64,000 bases of DNA from an uncultured Gammaproteobacteria bacterium (GTDB taxonomy: Bacteria > Pseudomonadota > Gammaproteobacteria > Steroidobacterales > UBA11654): contig CACPJA010000001.1 in NCBI GenBank assembly GCA_902634075.1, forward strand, positions 90,504 through 154,503, written 5' to 3'. How positions within the stretch are numbered: the stretch's first letter is position 1; each line of letters begins with the position of its first letter. Position numbers and translations under genes: made by a program. A model generated the notes under the pieces. That model ran no database searches, was not told the DNA's origin, and worked only from the letters and a program-made list of their open reading frames with translations. Shown one piece after another: positions 1-10,172 of the stretch.

Positions 1-476
1 ACCTTTCAAGCGACCCTATTGGTGTCCAGCTAGGGGGTGGTCTCAAAAATATTGTGGCTATAGCGGCTGGTATTTCTGATGGTCTTGATCTGGGTGCCAA
101 CGCTAAGGCGGCTTTGGTCACAAGGGGGCTTGATGAAATATGTGCTCTTGGGCTTCCTTTGGGTGCTTCCGAAAAAACTTTTATGGGGCTCTCTGGGGTG
201 GGCGATCTTATGCTCAGCTCATATGACGATAAATCGAGAAATAGAAAGCTAGGCCTATCGATTGGTGGTGGGCTATCGTTTTCTGACGCGGTCAAGCTGC
301 AAAACGGAACCCCTGAAGGAGTGCACGCTATAAAAACATTGGTTGAGAACGGGGTTGTCAGTAATAAGCACCCGGTTTTGTATTCTGTTTATGAGGTTTT
401 GTATTCTGGTGCAAACTCTAAGGTTGTTGCCAAAGAGTTGATGCAACGCCCAATTAAAGAAGAGGGCTTACGTTAG
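1..476 (+). CDS. gpsA: Glycerol-3-phosphate dehydrogenase [NAD(P)+], C-terminal part (truncated by window edge)
   Basis: Reading frame runs in from the window start (GVQLGGGLKNIVAIAAGISDGLDLGANAKAALVTRGLDEI); typical GpsA C-terminal motifs. Confidence 0.93.
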   Translation, partial: LSSDPIGVQLGGGLKNIVAIAAGISDGLDLGANAKAALVTRGLDEICALGLPLGASEKTFMGLSGVGDLMLSSYDDKSRNRKLGLSIGGGLSFSDAVKLQNGTPEGVHAIKTLVENGVVSNKHPVLYSVYEVLYSGANSKVVAKELMQRPIKEEGLR

Positions 477-932
477 GCCAGGGTAGTTTAACTGTCTTAG
501 TGCCTCATAGACCACAACAGAAACGGTGTTTGCAAGATTAATGCTTCTTGACCCTTCAACCATCGGCACCCTGAGTACCCCCAAGCAGTTCTTTGAGGAT
601 AGCGCATTCTTGGGCAGGCCTTCTGTTTCGCTACCAAAAAGAAAAACGTCGCTTTCTTTAAACTTTATGGCGTTAAAAAGCATTTTACCTTTTGTTGAAA
701 CAGCATAATAACCCTTTCCCGAAAAATGCTCGTTCATCTCTTTAATGTTGTTGTGGTGTGTTATTTTCGCGAACTCTTCATAATCTAAATATGCTCTTCT
801 CAGGCTTTTTTTCGTCATAGTAAAGCCGAGAGGATGAATCAAGTGAAGGTTGGTGCCTGTGTTTGCACAAAGTCTAATAATATTGCCTGTGTTTGGTGGA
901 ATTTCTGGCTGATATAGTACAATATGCGGCAT
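468..932 (-). CDS. trmL: tRNA (cytidine(34)-2'-O)-methyltransferase (SPOUT family)
   Basis: MPHIVLYQPEIPPNTGNIIRLCANTG...FGSETEGLP...RSINLANTVSVVVYEALRQ, classic TrmL. Confidence 0.95.
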   Translation of the reverse strand: MPHIVLYQPEIPPNTGNIIRLCANTGTNLHLIHPLGFTMTKKSLRRAYLDYEEFAKITHHNNIKEMNEHFSGKGYYAVSTKGKMLFNAIKFKESDVFLFGSETEGLPKNALSSKNCLGVLRVPMVEGSRSINLANTVSVVVYEALRQLNYPGLT

Positions 933-941
933 AGACCTAGT

Positions 942-1871
942 ATGGTTAGTAAAAGCACAATTTCAACAGAATTTTTGGGCCTAGAGATGGTCTCTCCTAT
1001 AATATTGCTCTCGGGTTGTGTGGGCTTCGGTGATGAGTACAGCAGGTTAGAAGGCTTTTCTAATAGCCATGTTGGTGGTCTAATTCTAAAAGGGACCACA
1101 TTAGAGCCCAGATTAGGAAACGAGCCTCACAGAGTAATAGAAACCCCGTCAGGAATGCTCAACTCTATTGGTTTACAAAACCCTGGCGCAAAAGAGGTTG
1201 TTGACACAATCCTACCCAAACTAGAGCCTCTTGAAACTCACTATATAGCTAACGTGTCAGGCTCCACCATAGAAGAGTATGTGGATGTTTGTAGAGCGTT
1301 TGATGACTCTTTAGTCGCCGCCATAGAACTAAACATCTCCTGTCCCAACGTAAAAAAAGGTGGCATGGAGTTTGGTAATGACCCAGAAATGTCGGCGCAA
1401 GTTGTTGAAAGCTGCAGAAAGGTAACCGCCAAACCAATTATTACAAAATTGTCGCCCAACCAAGCAGATATAAAGCTTAATGCAAAACTCTGCATTGAGG
1501 CAGGGACTGACGCTCTTGCTGTAATCAATACAATCAGTGGTCTAGCAATAGACATAGATAAAAAAGAGCTCGTATTGGGCAACCGTGCTGGGGGGCTTTC
1601 TGGACCAGCAATAAAACCCATAGCTCTTAAGAAGGTTTACGATGTTTACCAGGTTTCAAAAAAACACGGTGTACCAATTATGGGTCAAGGTGGTATCTCA
1701 TCTCCGGAGGACGCTATTGAGTTTATTCTGGCTGGAGCGACAACCGTGGGTGTTGGTACTGCTTTGTTTTTTGACCCCTTAATTTGTAACAAGATTAACC
1801 AAGGTCTTGAAACGTACCTGAGAGCTAACGGCCTAAGCAGCCTTGATGATTTAGTGGGTGGTTTGGTTTAG
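942..1871 (+). CDS. pyrD: Dihydroorotate dehydrogenase, class 1B-like
   Basis: ELNISCPNVKKGGMEFG with Cys in the catalytic position, GGISSPEDAIEFILAGATTVGVGTALF; ORF can extend to 924 but ATG at 942 is likelier. Confidence 0.9.
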   Translation: MVSKSTISTEFLGLEMVSPIILLSGCVGFGDEYSRLEGFSNSHVGGLILKGTTLEPRLGNEPHRVIETPSGMLNSIGLQNPGAKEVVDTILPKLEPLETHYIANVSGSTIEEYVDVCRAFDDSLVAAIELNISCPNVKKGGMEFGNDPEMSAQVVESCRKVTAKPIITKLSPNQADIKLNAKLCIEAGTDALAVINTISGLAIDIDKKELVLGNRAGGLSGPAIKPIALKKVYDVYQVSKKHGVPIMGQGGISSPEDAIEFILAGATTVGVGTALFFDPLICNKINQGLETYLRANGLSSLDDLVGGLV

Positions 1872-1925
1872 TTCTTTTGCCCTAACAACACCAAACCCTT
1901 AGTGCGGTCTTTGTCCTTTTCTAAA

Positions 1926-1945
1926 AAGGGCCCCGTAGGGCCCTT
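1926..1945. terminator. Bidirectional hairpin terminator between convergent pyrD and glnII
   Basis: AAGGGCCC-CGTA-GGGCCCTT perfect 8-bp stem, tetraloop, in the convergent intergenic gap. Confidence 0.75.
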
Positions 1946-1951
1946 ACTTAC

Positions 1952-2923
1952 TTACTCGGTTAAGGTTCCAACAATGTGGGCTATTATTCTATAGGGGTCA
2001 GCGTTTGAGGCTGGTCTCCTGTCTTCCAGATAACCGTTCCAATTATTGTCGACCGTGTATATGGGTATCCTTATACTTGCGCCCCGATCACTAACGCCGT
2101 AGGAAAAGGTGTCAATGCTTTGGGTTTCGTGGTTGCCTGTCAACCTCATATCGTTATCAGAACCATAGTTTGCTATACCTTCTTTGTGAACTGCGCCTAG
2201 TTTTTCACACAAGCCGTTCATAAGTTCCTCGGTGCCAGAGTCTCTCATTTGGCCGTTAGAGAAATTAGTGTGCATACCCGATCCATTCCAATCGCCTTGT
2301 TGGGGTTTGGGGTGGATGTTAACAGAAACACCGTACTCTTCTGCAATTAGGTGAAGGAGGTAGCGACTTACCCAGAGATCGTCAGCGGCCTTTAAGCCCT
2401 TTCCAAAACATTGGTACTCCCACTGGCCTAGAGCTACTTCTGCATTGGTTCCTGTAATCATAATGCCGGCTTCTAAACAAGCGTCCATATGGGCTTCTGA
2501 AACCTCTCTTGCCTGAACATTGCCAGAACCAACACCACAATAATAATCGCCCTGAGGTCTGGGCGTTCCGTCTTCCCAGCCTAAAATTGTTCCATCCTCG
2601 GGGTTTGTAAAAAAGTATTCCTGCTCAAAGCCAAACCACCAGTCGTCTGATAACAAATCAACACAAGCATTTCTAGTGTTGGAGGGGTGTGGTGATTTGT
2701 CGGGTGAAAGAACCTCGCAGATCACCAAGCTATCTGAGGATCTTGGTCCGCTGTATTCATTAACGGGTTTTAAAATGCAGTCTGAGCTTCCGCCCTCTGC
2801 TTGTTGAGTGGATGACCCATCGAAAGACCAGTCAGGTGGGTTCCCGTCTGTTACTTTCACTTTGCTTCTAAGCGAGGGTTCGGGTTGGAAGCCATCCAAC
2901 CAAATGTATTCTAGTTTTTTCAT
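1952..2923 (-). CDS. glnII: Glutamine synthetase, type II (eukaryotic-like GSII)
   Basis: YIWLDGFQPEPSLRSKVK, DWSFDGSSTQQAEGGSSDCIL, WWFGFEQEYFF, HTNFSN, 323 aa length: GSII rather than GSI. Confidence 0.92.
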   Translation of the reverse strand: MKKLEYIWLDGFQPEPSLRSKVKVTDGNPPDWSFDGSSTQQAEGGSSDCILKPVNEYSGPRSSDSLVICEVLSPDKSPHPSNTRNACVDLLSDDWWFGFEQEYFFTNPEDGTILGWEDGTPRPQGDYYCGVGSGNVQAREVSEAHMDACLEAGIMITGTNAEVALGQWEYQCFGKGLKAADDLWVSRYLLHLIAEEYGVSVNIHPKPQQGDWNGSGMHTNFSNGQMRDSGTEELMNGLCEKLGAVHKEGIANYGSDNDMRLTGNHETQSIDTFSYGVSDRGASIRIPIYTVDNNWNGYLEDRRPASNADPYRIIAHIVGTLTE

Positions 2924-2980
2924 GTTGCTCCTTTTTTGTTAATTAAACATAAGTTAAATTTGCTGGGCAATAGAAGATCT

Positions 2981-3050
2981 AATTATGAGATAAACGACTC
3001 CGTTTCTTCAGCTTCCGCTTACTTGCGTCTCACAATCGGTTTTGAAAACC
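2981..3050 (-). promoter_or_regulatory. Structured 5' leader, copy 1: candidate glutamine-riboswitch-like aptamer, apparently circularly permuted
   Basis: RNA sense GGUUUUCAAAACCGAUUGUGAGACGCAAGUAAGCGGAAGCUGAAGAAACGGAGUCGUUUAUCUCAUAAUU; closing stem AUUGUGAGA/UCUCAUAAU, hairpins AGC-GGAA-GCU and AAACG-GAGU-CGUUU; ~57 nt upstream of glnII ATG; repeated at 39819-39886. Confidence 0.75.
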
Positions 3051-3204
3051 AAATGTAGTTTTGCGCGTTGTAGGAAATACACCAAGCAATACATATAATA
3101 CTTGGGAAGGTCGGTTGAATCAATTATAGTTTTTGTTGATCCTTCTATGCTATAAACACAAAAGAAAGCTATAATCAAAAAACACAAATAAAGAGGTATT
3201 TGTA

Positions 3205-4566
3205 TTGGCTGCAAACAACATGGACGAGCTTGTTTCTCTTTGTAAAAGACGGGGTTTTGTCTTTCAATCAAATGAAATTTATGGTGGGATGCAGGGTCTG
3301 TATGACTATGGTCCATTAGGTGTTGAGCTCAAAAACAACCTTAAGAGTGCGTGGTGGTCATCAATGGTTTACGATAGGGATGATGTTGAGGGCTTAGACG
3401 CATCAATACTAAGTAAGCCCTCAGTCTTAAAATATTCTGGTCACGAGGATACCTTTACAGACCCTTTGGTGGATTGTAAAAAGTGTAAAGGCCGATGGAG
3501 AGCTGACCATATCAAAGATAAGGCTTGTCCTGGTTGCGGGTCGGCAGACCTAACAGAGCCTCGTCCATTTAATTTGATGTTTAAAACTAGTGTTGGGCCG
3601 GTTGATGACGGCAAAAGTTTTGCTTATCTTAGGCCAGAAACCGCTCAACAGATTTTTGTTAACTTTAAGAACGTACTGGACTCAACCTCTAAGTCAATGC
3701 CTTTTGGTATAGCTCAAATTGGAAAGGCTTTTAGGAACGAGGTAACCCCAAGAAACTTTATATTTAGGACCAGAGAGTTTGAGCAGATGGAGCTTGAGTT
3801 CTTTGTTGAGAGAGGCACTGACGAGAAGTGGCATGATTATTGGGTAAAAAAACGACTTGACTGGTGGTGCGAACAGGGTATCCCAGAAAATCGTTTAAAG
3901 CTGTTTGATGTCCCAAAAGAGGACCTTTCTCATTATTCGAAAAAGACTGTGGATATAATGTATGCCTTTCCTCATGGCGAAGAAGAGCTTGAGGGGATTG
4001 CCAACAGGTCTGACTTTGACCTAGGCTCACACACAAAAAACCAGTCTGATTTTGAAATTCATGCAAATGTTTCCGAAAACAAAGAGTCTACAGCAAAGTT
4101 AGCGGTTCAAAACAGCAACGACAAAAGCTGGGAGGTTCCTTATGTTATTGAGCCATCTGCTGGTCTGGATAGAGGTTTTCTTGCGGTGCTTAATGAAGCA
4201 TACAAAACCGAGTCTTTAGGGGGCGATAAAGAAAGGCTAGTTTTATCATTAGCTCCTCATCTGTCTCCTGTTAAGGCAGCAATAATCCCCCTCAAAAAGA
4301 ACAACGAAGGCCTTGTTGCTTTGGCAAAAAAGATAAAGCAGTCTTTGCAGTCGCTTAGGCTAGGAAGGGTGGTTCTTGAAAACACCGGCAATATTGGCAA
4401 AAACTATAGAAGGCACGATGAAATTGGTACTCCGGTTTGCATTACTGTTGATTTTGACAGCCTAGCTAATGAAACGGCAACCATAAGAGATCGAGACTCG
4501 ATGGAACAAAAAACTGTGTCCATTGATAGCCTTGAAAACATGCTTACTAAAACTGTTTCTAAATAG
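3205..4566 (+). CDS. glyQS: Glycyl-tRNA synthetase, dimeric (alpha2) type
   Basis: [54 protein letters not shown]; anticodon-binding domain; start TTG 3205 or ATG 3220. Confidence 0.93.
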   Translation: MAANNMDELVSLCKRRGFVFQSNEIYGGMQGLYDYGPLGVELKNNLKSAWWSSMVYDRDDVEGLDASILSKPSVLKYSGHEDTFTDPLVDCKKCKGRWRADHIKDKACPGCGSADLTEPRPFNLMFKTSVGPVDDGKSFAYLRPETAQQIFVNFKNVLDSTSKSMPFGIAQIGKAFRNEVTPRNFIFRTREFEQMELEFFVERGTDEKWHDYWVKKRLDWWCEQGIPENRLKLFDVPKEDLSHYSKKTVDIMYAFPHGEEELEGIANRSDFDLGSHTKNQSDFEIHANVSENKESTAKLAVQNSNDKSWEVPYVIEPSAGLDRGFLAVLNEAYKTESLGGDKERLVLSLAPHLSPVKAAIIPLKKNNEGLVALAKKIKQSLQSLRLGRVVLENTGNIGKNYRRHDEIGTPVCITVDFDSLANETATIRDRDSMEQKTVSIDSLENMLTKTVSK

Positions 4567-4576
4567 GCTAGAGCCT

Positions 4577-5302
4577 ATGTCGCTCATATCACTATATTTA
4601 AGGTCGTTTATTTATACGATTATTATGTTTCTGAGTTTTATAATATTGTGCTCTGCTGCCCTAATCCCCCCTCCTCTGATGAGCGAAACCAGGAGATGGT
4701 CGATAGCTGTTCTTTGGTCTGAAGTTAATATAGCCTCACTAAGGGTAATTTGTGGTCTTGACTATATTATTAAAGGTGCAGAAAACATTCCTCCAGATAA
4801 GTGTGTTATCTTTTTTAAACACTCGTCTGTTATGGAGGCATTTATAGGGTTAAAACACTTTAGTCCATCTTCATGGGTGGCTAAGTATGAACTTATGTAT
4901 GCACCTTTGTTTAGAGGAGCAATTAAGCGGTTTGGTCTAATCCCAGTAAAAAGGGGCATGGGGAGTAGCGAGGTTGATAAGGTTGTAAAGATTGGGAAGG
5001 AGCGATTACTTGAAAACAAGTGGATTATAATCTTTCCTGAAGGTACCAGAATGCCCTACAAGCAAACGAAAAGATATGGATTATCTGGCGCTGTTCTTGC
5101 AAAGGGTTCTGGGGTTGATGTTTTACCGATATCTCATAACTCAGGAAAATACTGGAAAAGAAGAGGTTTTTTAAAACATCCTGGGACAATTGTTTTTAGT
5201 GTGGGAAAACCAATAAAAACAAAAAATAAAGGCATAGACAAAATAAACAAGGAAGCCCAGACATGGATTGAGTCTGAAATAAGGGCGTTTGAACAAAAAT
5301 AA
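4577..5302 (+). CDS. plsC: 1-acyl-sn-glycerol-3-phosphate acyltransferase
   Basis: FKHSSVMEAF (HxxxxE-like), IIIFPEGTRMPY; ATG at 4577. Confidence 0.85.
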   Translation: MSLISLYLRSFIYTIIMFLSFIILCSAALIPPPLMSETRRWSIAVLWSEVNIASLRVICGLDYIIKGAENIPPDKCVIFFKHSSVMEAFIGLKHFSPSSWVAKYELMYAPLFRGAIKRFGLIPVKRGMGSSEVDKVVKIGKERLLENKWIIIFPEGTRMPYKQTKRYGLSGAVLAKGSGVDVLPISHNSGKYWKRRGFLKHPGTIVFSVGKPIKTKNKGIDKINKEAQTWIESEIRAFEQK

Positions 5303-5368
5303 AGCAATAATCTCGTTTTTTTACCCTTTTTAATGCTTTTCTTGTTTATTTATCTTGTTTTCTTGTGA

Positions 5369-7801
<2,433 letters not shown>

Positions 7802-7824
7802 CTATGTTTCTAGTTTGGAAACAC

Positions 7825-8892
7825 TTAAATTATATCAAAATCTTCTCTTTGTTTTTGGCTTGCTGTTAATATATTTCCTCTGATCATGTTAACAATATTG
7901 TGATGAGGTAGTGATGTTATAAGTAATTGATTTTGAAGGCTTTTTAACATGTTGATGAGTTTTGAAGTTGAGCTTACATCTAGACCGGATTCTGCTTCAT
8001 CTATTATTATAATTGATCTGCATTTTTTGCGCTTTTCAACCGCTAAATTTAACCCAATCATAAATGAGATTGCTGCTAGCTTTTCTTGTCCGTGAGAGTA
8101 GTATCCTTTTATCTTGTTGTCAGTTGTTTTTAACAGATAATCATCTTTTTGTGGTCCTGATGATGTTCTTTTAATAATCATGTCTTTACTAATGTTCTTT
8201 TTCAAGCTCTCTAAATAGCTTTCCTCTTCCCACCCCTTTTTATATTTTATGCTTAGGCTTTTTCCCAGCAGTTCTTTTGAAATCATTGCAATGTTCTCTT
8301 GGGACTCTTTTATGAGCCCTCTTCTAGCCTTGCTAATGTTTTCACCTACCTCTGCAAGTGTTTCGTCCCAGGATTGGATTGTTCTTGTGTCTTCGCCCCT
8401 TATAATTGCTTTGTTTCTCTGAGATAAGCATTTTTTTAGCTTTTTGTGGTTTGTTACGTGTTCTGGTTCCACGTGGAACACCGCCCTATCAAGAAGGTCT
8501 CTTCTATAGTTTGGTTGGCCTGAAGATGCTTGTGTTATGTTTGTATCAATAAGGCACAAGGGAAAGGATTTGTGGGCTTGCTGTTGTCCTAAACGCTTAT
8601 TATTAAGCTTGTGAAGTTTTTTACCATTGTCAAACAATAGTGATATGTCGTCGGTTTTTTCTTTTTTGTGTTGCACGGTACCGCTTAATCGAAAAGACCT
8701 TTTTTCTTTGTTTGAAAGGTTCTTTATGGGAGCTCCTTGAAAAGAGCGTCCGTTAAGAAGCATAACAGAAGCTTCAACAATTGAGGTTTTACCAGAGCCG
8801 TTTTTGCCTATAATGTGGTTAACGGTCTCAAGCTTCTTGGCTTCGTCGTTTAGCCCTCTATAGTTTTTATATATAAGAGACCTTAGTAACAA
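7825..8892 (-). CDS. recF: DNA replication and repair protein RecF
   Basis: IGKNGSGKTSIVEA Walker A; SHGQEKLAAISFMIGLNLA; between dnaN and gyrB. Confidence 0.95.
   Translation of the reverse strand: MLLRSLIYKNYRGLNDEAKKLETVNHIIGKNGSGKTSIVEASVMLLNGRSFQGAPIKNLSNKEKRSFRLSGTVQHKKEKTDDISLLFDNGKKLHKLNNKRLGQQQAHKSFPLCLIDTNITQASSGQPNYRRDLLDRAVFHVEPEHVTNHKKLKKCLSQRNKAIIRGEDTRTIQSWDETLAEVGENISKARRGLIKESQENIAMISKELLGKSLSIKYKKGWEEESYLESLKKNISKDMIIKRTSSGPQKDDYLLKTTDNKIKGYYSHGQEKLAAISFMIGLNLAVEKRKKCRSIIIIDEAESGLDVSSTSKLINMLKSLQNQLLITSLPHHNIVNMIRGNILTASQKQREDFDII
8465..8480. promoter_or_regulatory. parS: Candidate parS centromere site (ParB binding)
   Basis: GGTTCCACGTGGAACA; one mismatch to TGTTCCACGTGGAACA, palindromic core; parAB present at 23.9-25.5 kb. 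Confidence 0.8.
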
Positions 8893-8895
8893 GGC

Positions 8896-9996
8896 TTAGA
8901 GCCTCATAGGCATTACTACAAACTTAGAATCAGGATCGGTTGGGTCAGTAATAAGAGCGCTGCTGTTTTCGTCATTAAGGCCTATATTAACAAGCTCGCC
9001 CTCACAGGCGGTAATAGCGTCTATAAGGTAGGAGACATTGAACCCAACTGATAGTGTTTTTCCGGTGCTGTCTATTTGTATTGTTTCTTTTGCCTTTTCT
9101 TGCTCTGGGTTTTCTGACGATACAGTAAGTTTGTTGTCTGCTAGGTCAATTCTAACGCCTTTAAACTTTTCATTAGCTAAAATAGAAACTCTTTGAAGTG
9201 CTGGCTTGATGTTTTCACCCTTGATAAGCATATTTATTGACGTTTCATCTGGTATGACCCTACCATAATCAGGAAAACTGCCGTCTATTAGTTTTGTTAT
9301 CAGCTTGACACTGCTAAGGGTAAAGGTAGCCTGGTTATCGGTAAATGTAATTTTTGTCTCGCCGTCGTCTTGTATGATTCGTTGGGCTTCCTGTATTGCT
9401 TTTCTTGGCACAATAAAGCTTGCTTCTTCAAGGTTTGATTTGTCTATCTTGGTCTGAGATTTTGCTAATCTATGGCCGTCTGTTCCTACAGAAGTTAGTG
9501 TGTTTGGGCTTGTTTCAAGCAATAAGCCATTAAGGTAGAACCTAACATCTTGCTGAGCCATTGCAAAGTGTGTTTTATGAAAAAGCGCTCTTAGGTGGGA
9601 TTGTTTAACTACAAAACTCGTTTCAGCTGCGGTAGCCTCAAACAATGGAAATTCATTGGGTGGATATGTTTGCAGTTTAAATTTGCTACTAGCTGACTCT
9701 ATAGTCATGTCTGTGTCAGTTATAGAGATTATCAGTTCTTTGTTGTCTAACGATCTAATGATTTCATATAGTTTTCTTCCAGGGGCTGTTGTTAGAAAGT
9801 CGCCTGCTTCAGGGTTTGATTTAATTTCCGTGCTTAGTTGAACCTCAAGGTCCGTCGAAGTAAGGGTCAAAGTGCCGTCACTACCCTCAATCAATATCTG
9901 ACTAAGTATGGGCATTGTCTGCTTTCTTTCAACAACACCAATAATTTTTTGAAGGGCCTTGGAAAGTTCGTTAGAGTTTATATTAATAGTATTCAT
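8896..9996 (-). CDS. dnaN: DNA polymerase III beta clamp
   Basis: MNTININSNELSKALQKIIGVVERKQTMPILSQILIEG; C-terminal FVVMPMRL. Confidence 0.99.
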   Translation of the reverse strand: MNTININSNELSKALQKIIGVVERKQTMPILSQILIEGSDGTLTLTSTDLEVQLSTEIKSNPEAGDFLTTAPGRKLYEIIRSLDNKELIISITDTDMTIESASSKFKLQTYPPNEFPLFEATAAETSFVVKQSHLRALFHKTHFAMAQQDVRFYLNGLLLETSPNTLTSVGTDGHRLAKSQTKIDKSNLEEASFIVPRKAIQEAQRIIQDDGETKITFTDNQATFTLSSVKLITKLIDGSFPDYGRVIPDETSINMLIKGENIKPALQRVSILANEKFKGVRIDLADNKLTVSSENPEQEKAKETIQIDSTGKTLSVGFNVSYLIDAITACEGELVNIGLNDENSSALITDPTDPDSKFVVMPMRL

Positions 9997-10118
9997 ATTA
10001 TTTTATATTATTATTATTATAGTTAGTGTTAGTATGTATAAAGTTCTGTTTTTCTTACGTATTTCAATTAGTTATAAGATTTAAATATTTAATATCATGT
10101 TAACAAATACATATATAT

Positions 10119-10172
10119 GTGAATAAAATGTGTATAAATATATCGTTAATTTTTATGTACACTTTATTCACA
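10119..10172. promoter_or_regulatory. DnaA-box cluster in AT-rich dnaN-dnaA gap; oriC candidate
   Basis: TGTGAATAA (10119-10127), TGTGTATAA (10129-10137), TTATTCACA (10164-10172), all matching TTATNCACA, beside an AT-rich tract ~9997-10160. Confidence 0.6.

Noticed and set aside
2981-3050. Repeat pair 2981-3050 / 39819-39886 as a REP element, MITE or insertion remnant
   Set aside because: Both copies sit in 5' leaders in gene orientation, homology runs from promoter region to RBS with matching length, and differences preserve stems. Only two copies were noticed. A genome-wide search could still reopen this.
3008-3316. Supplied antisense ORF 3008..3316 (-)
   Set aside because: Overlaps the riboswitch-like leader, intergenic DNA and the glyQS start; no recognisable protein features.
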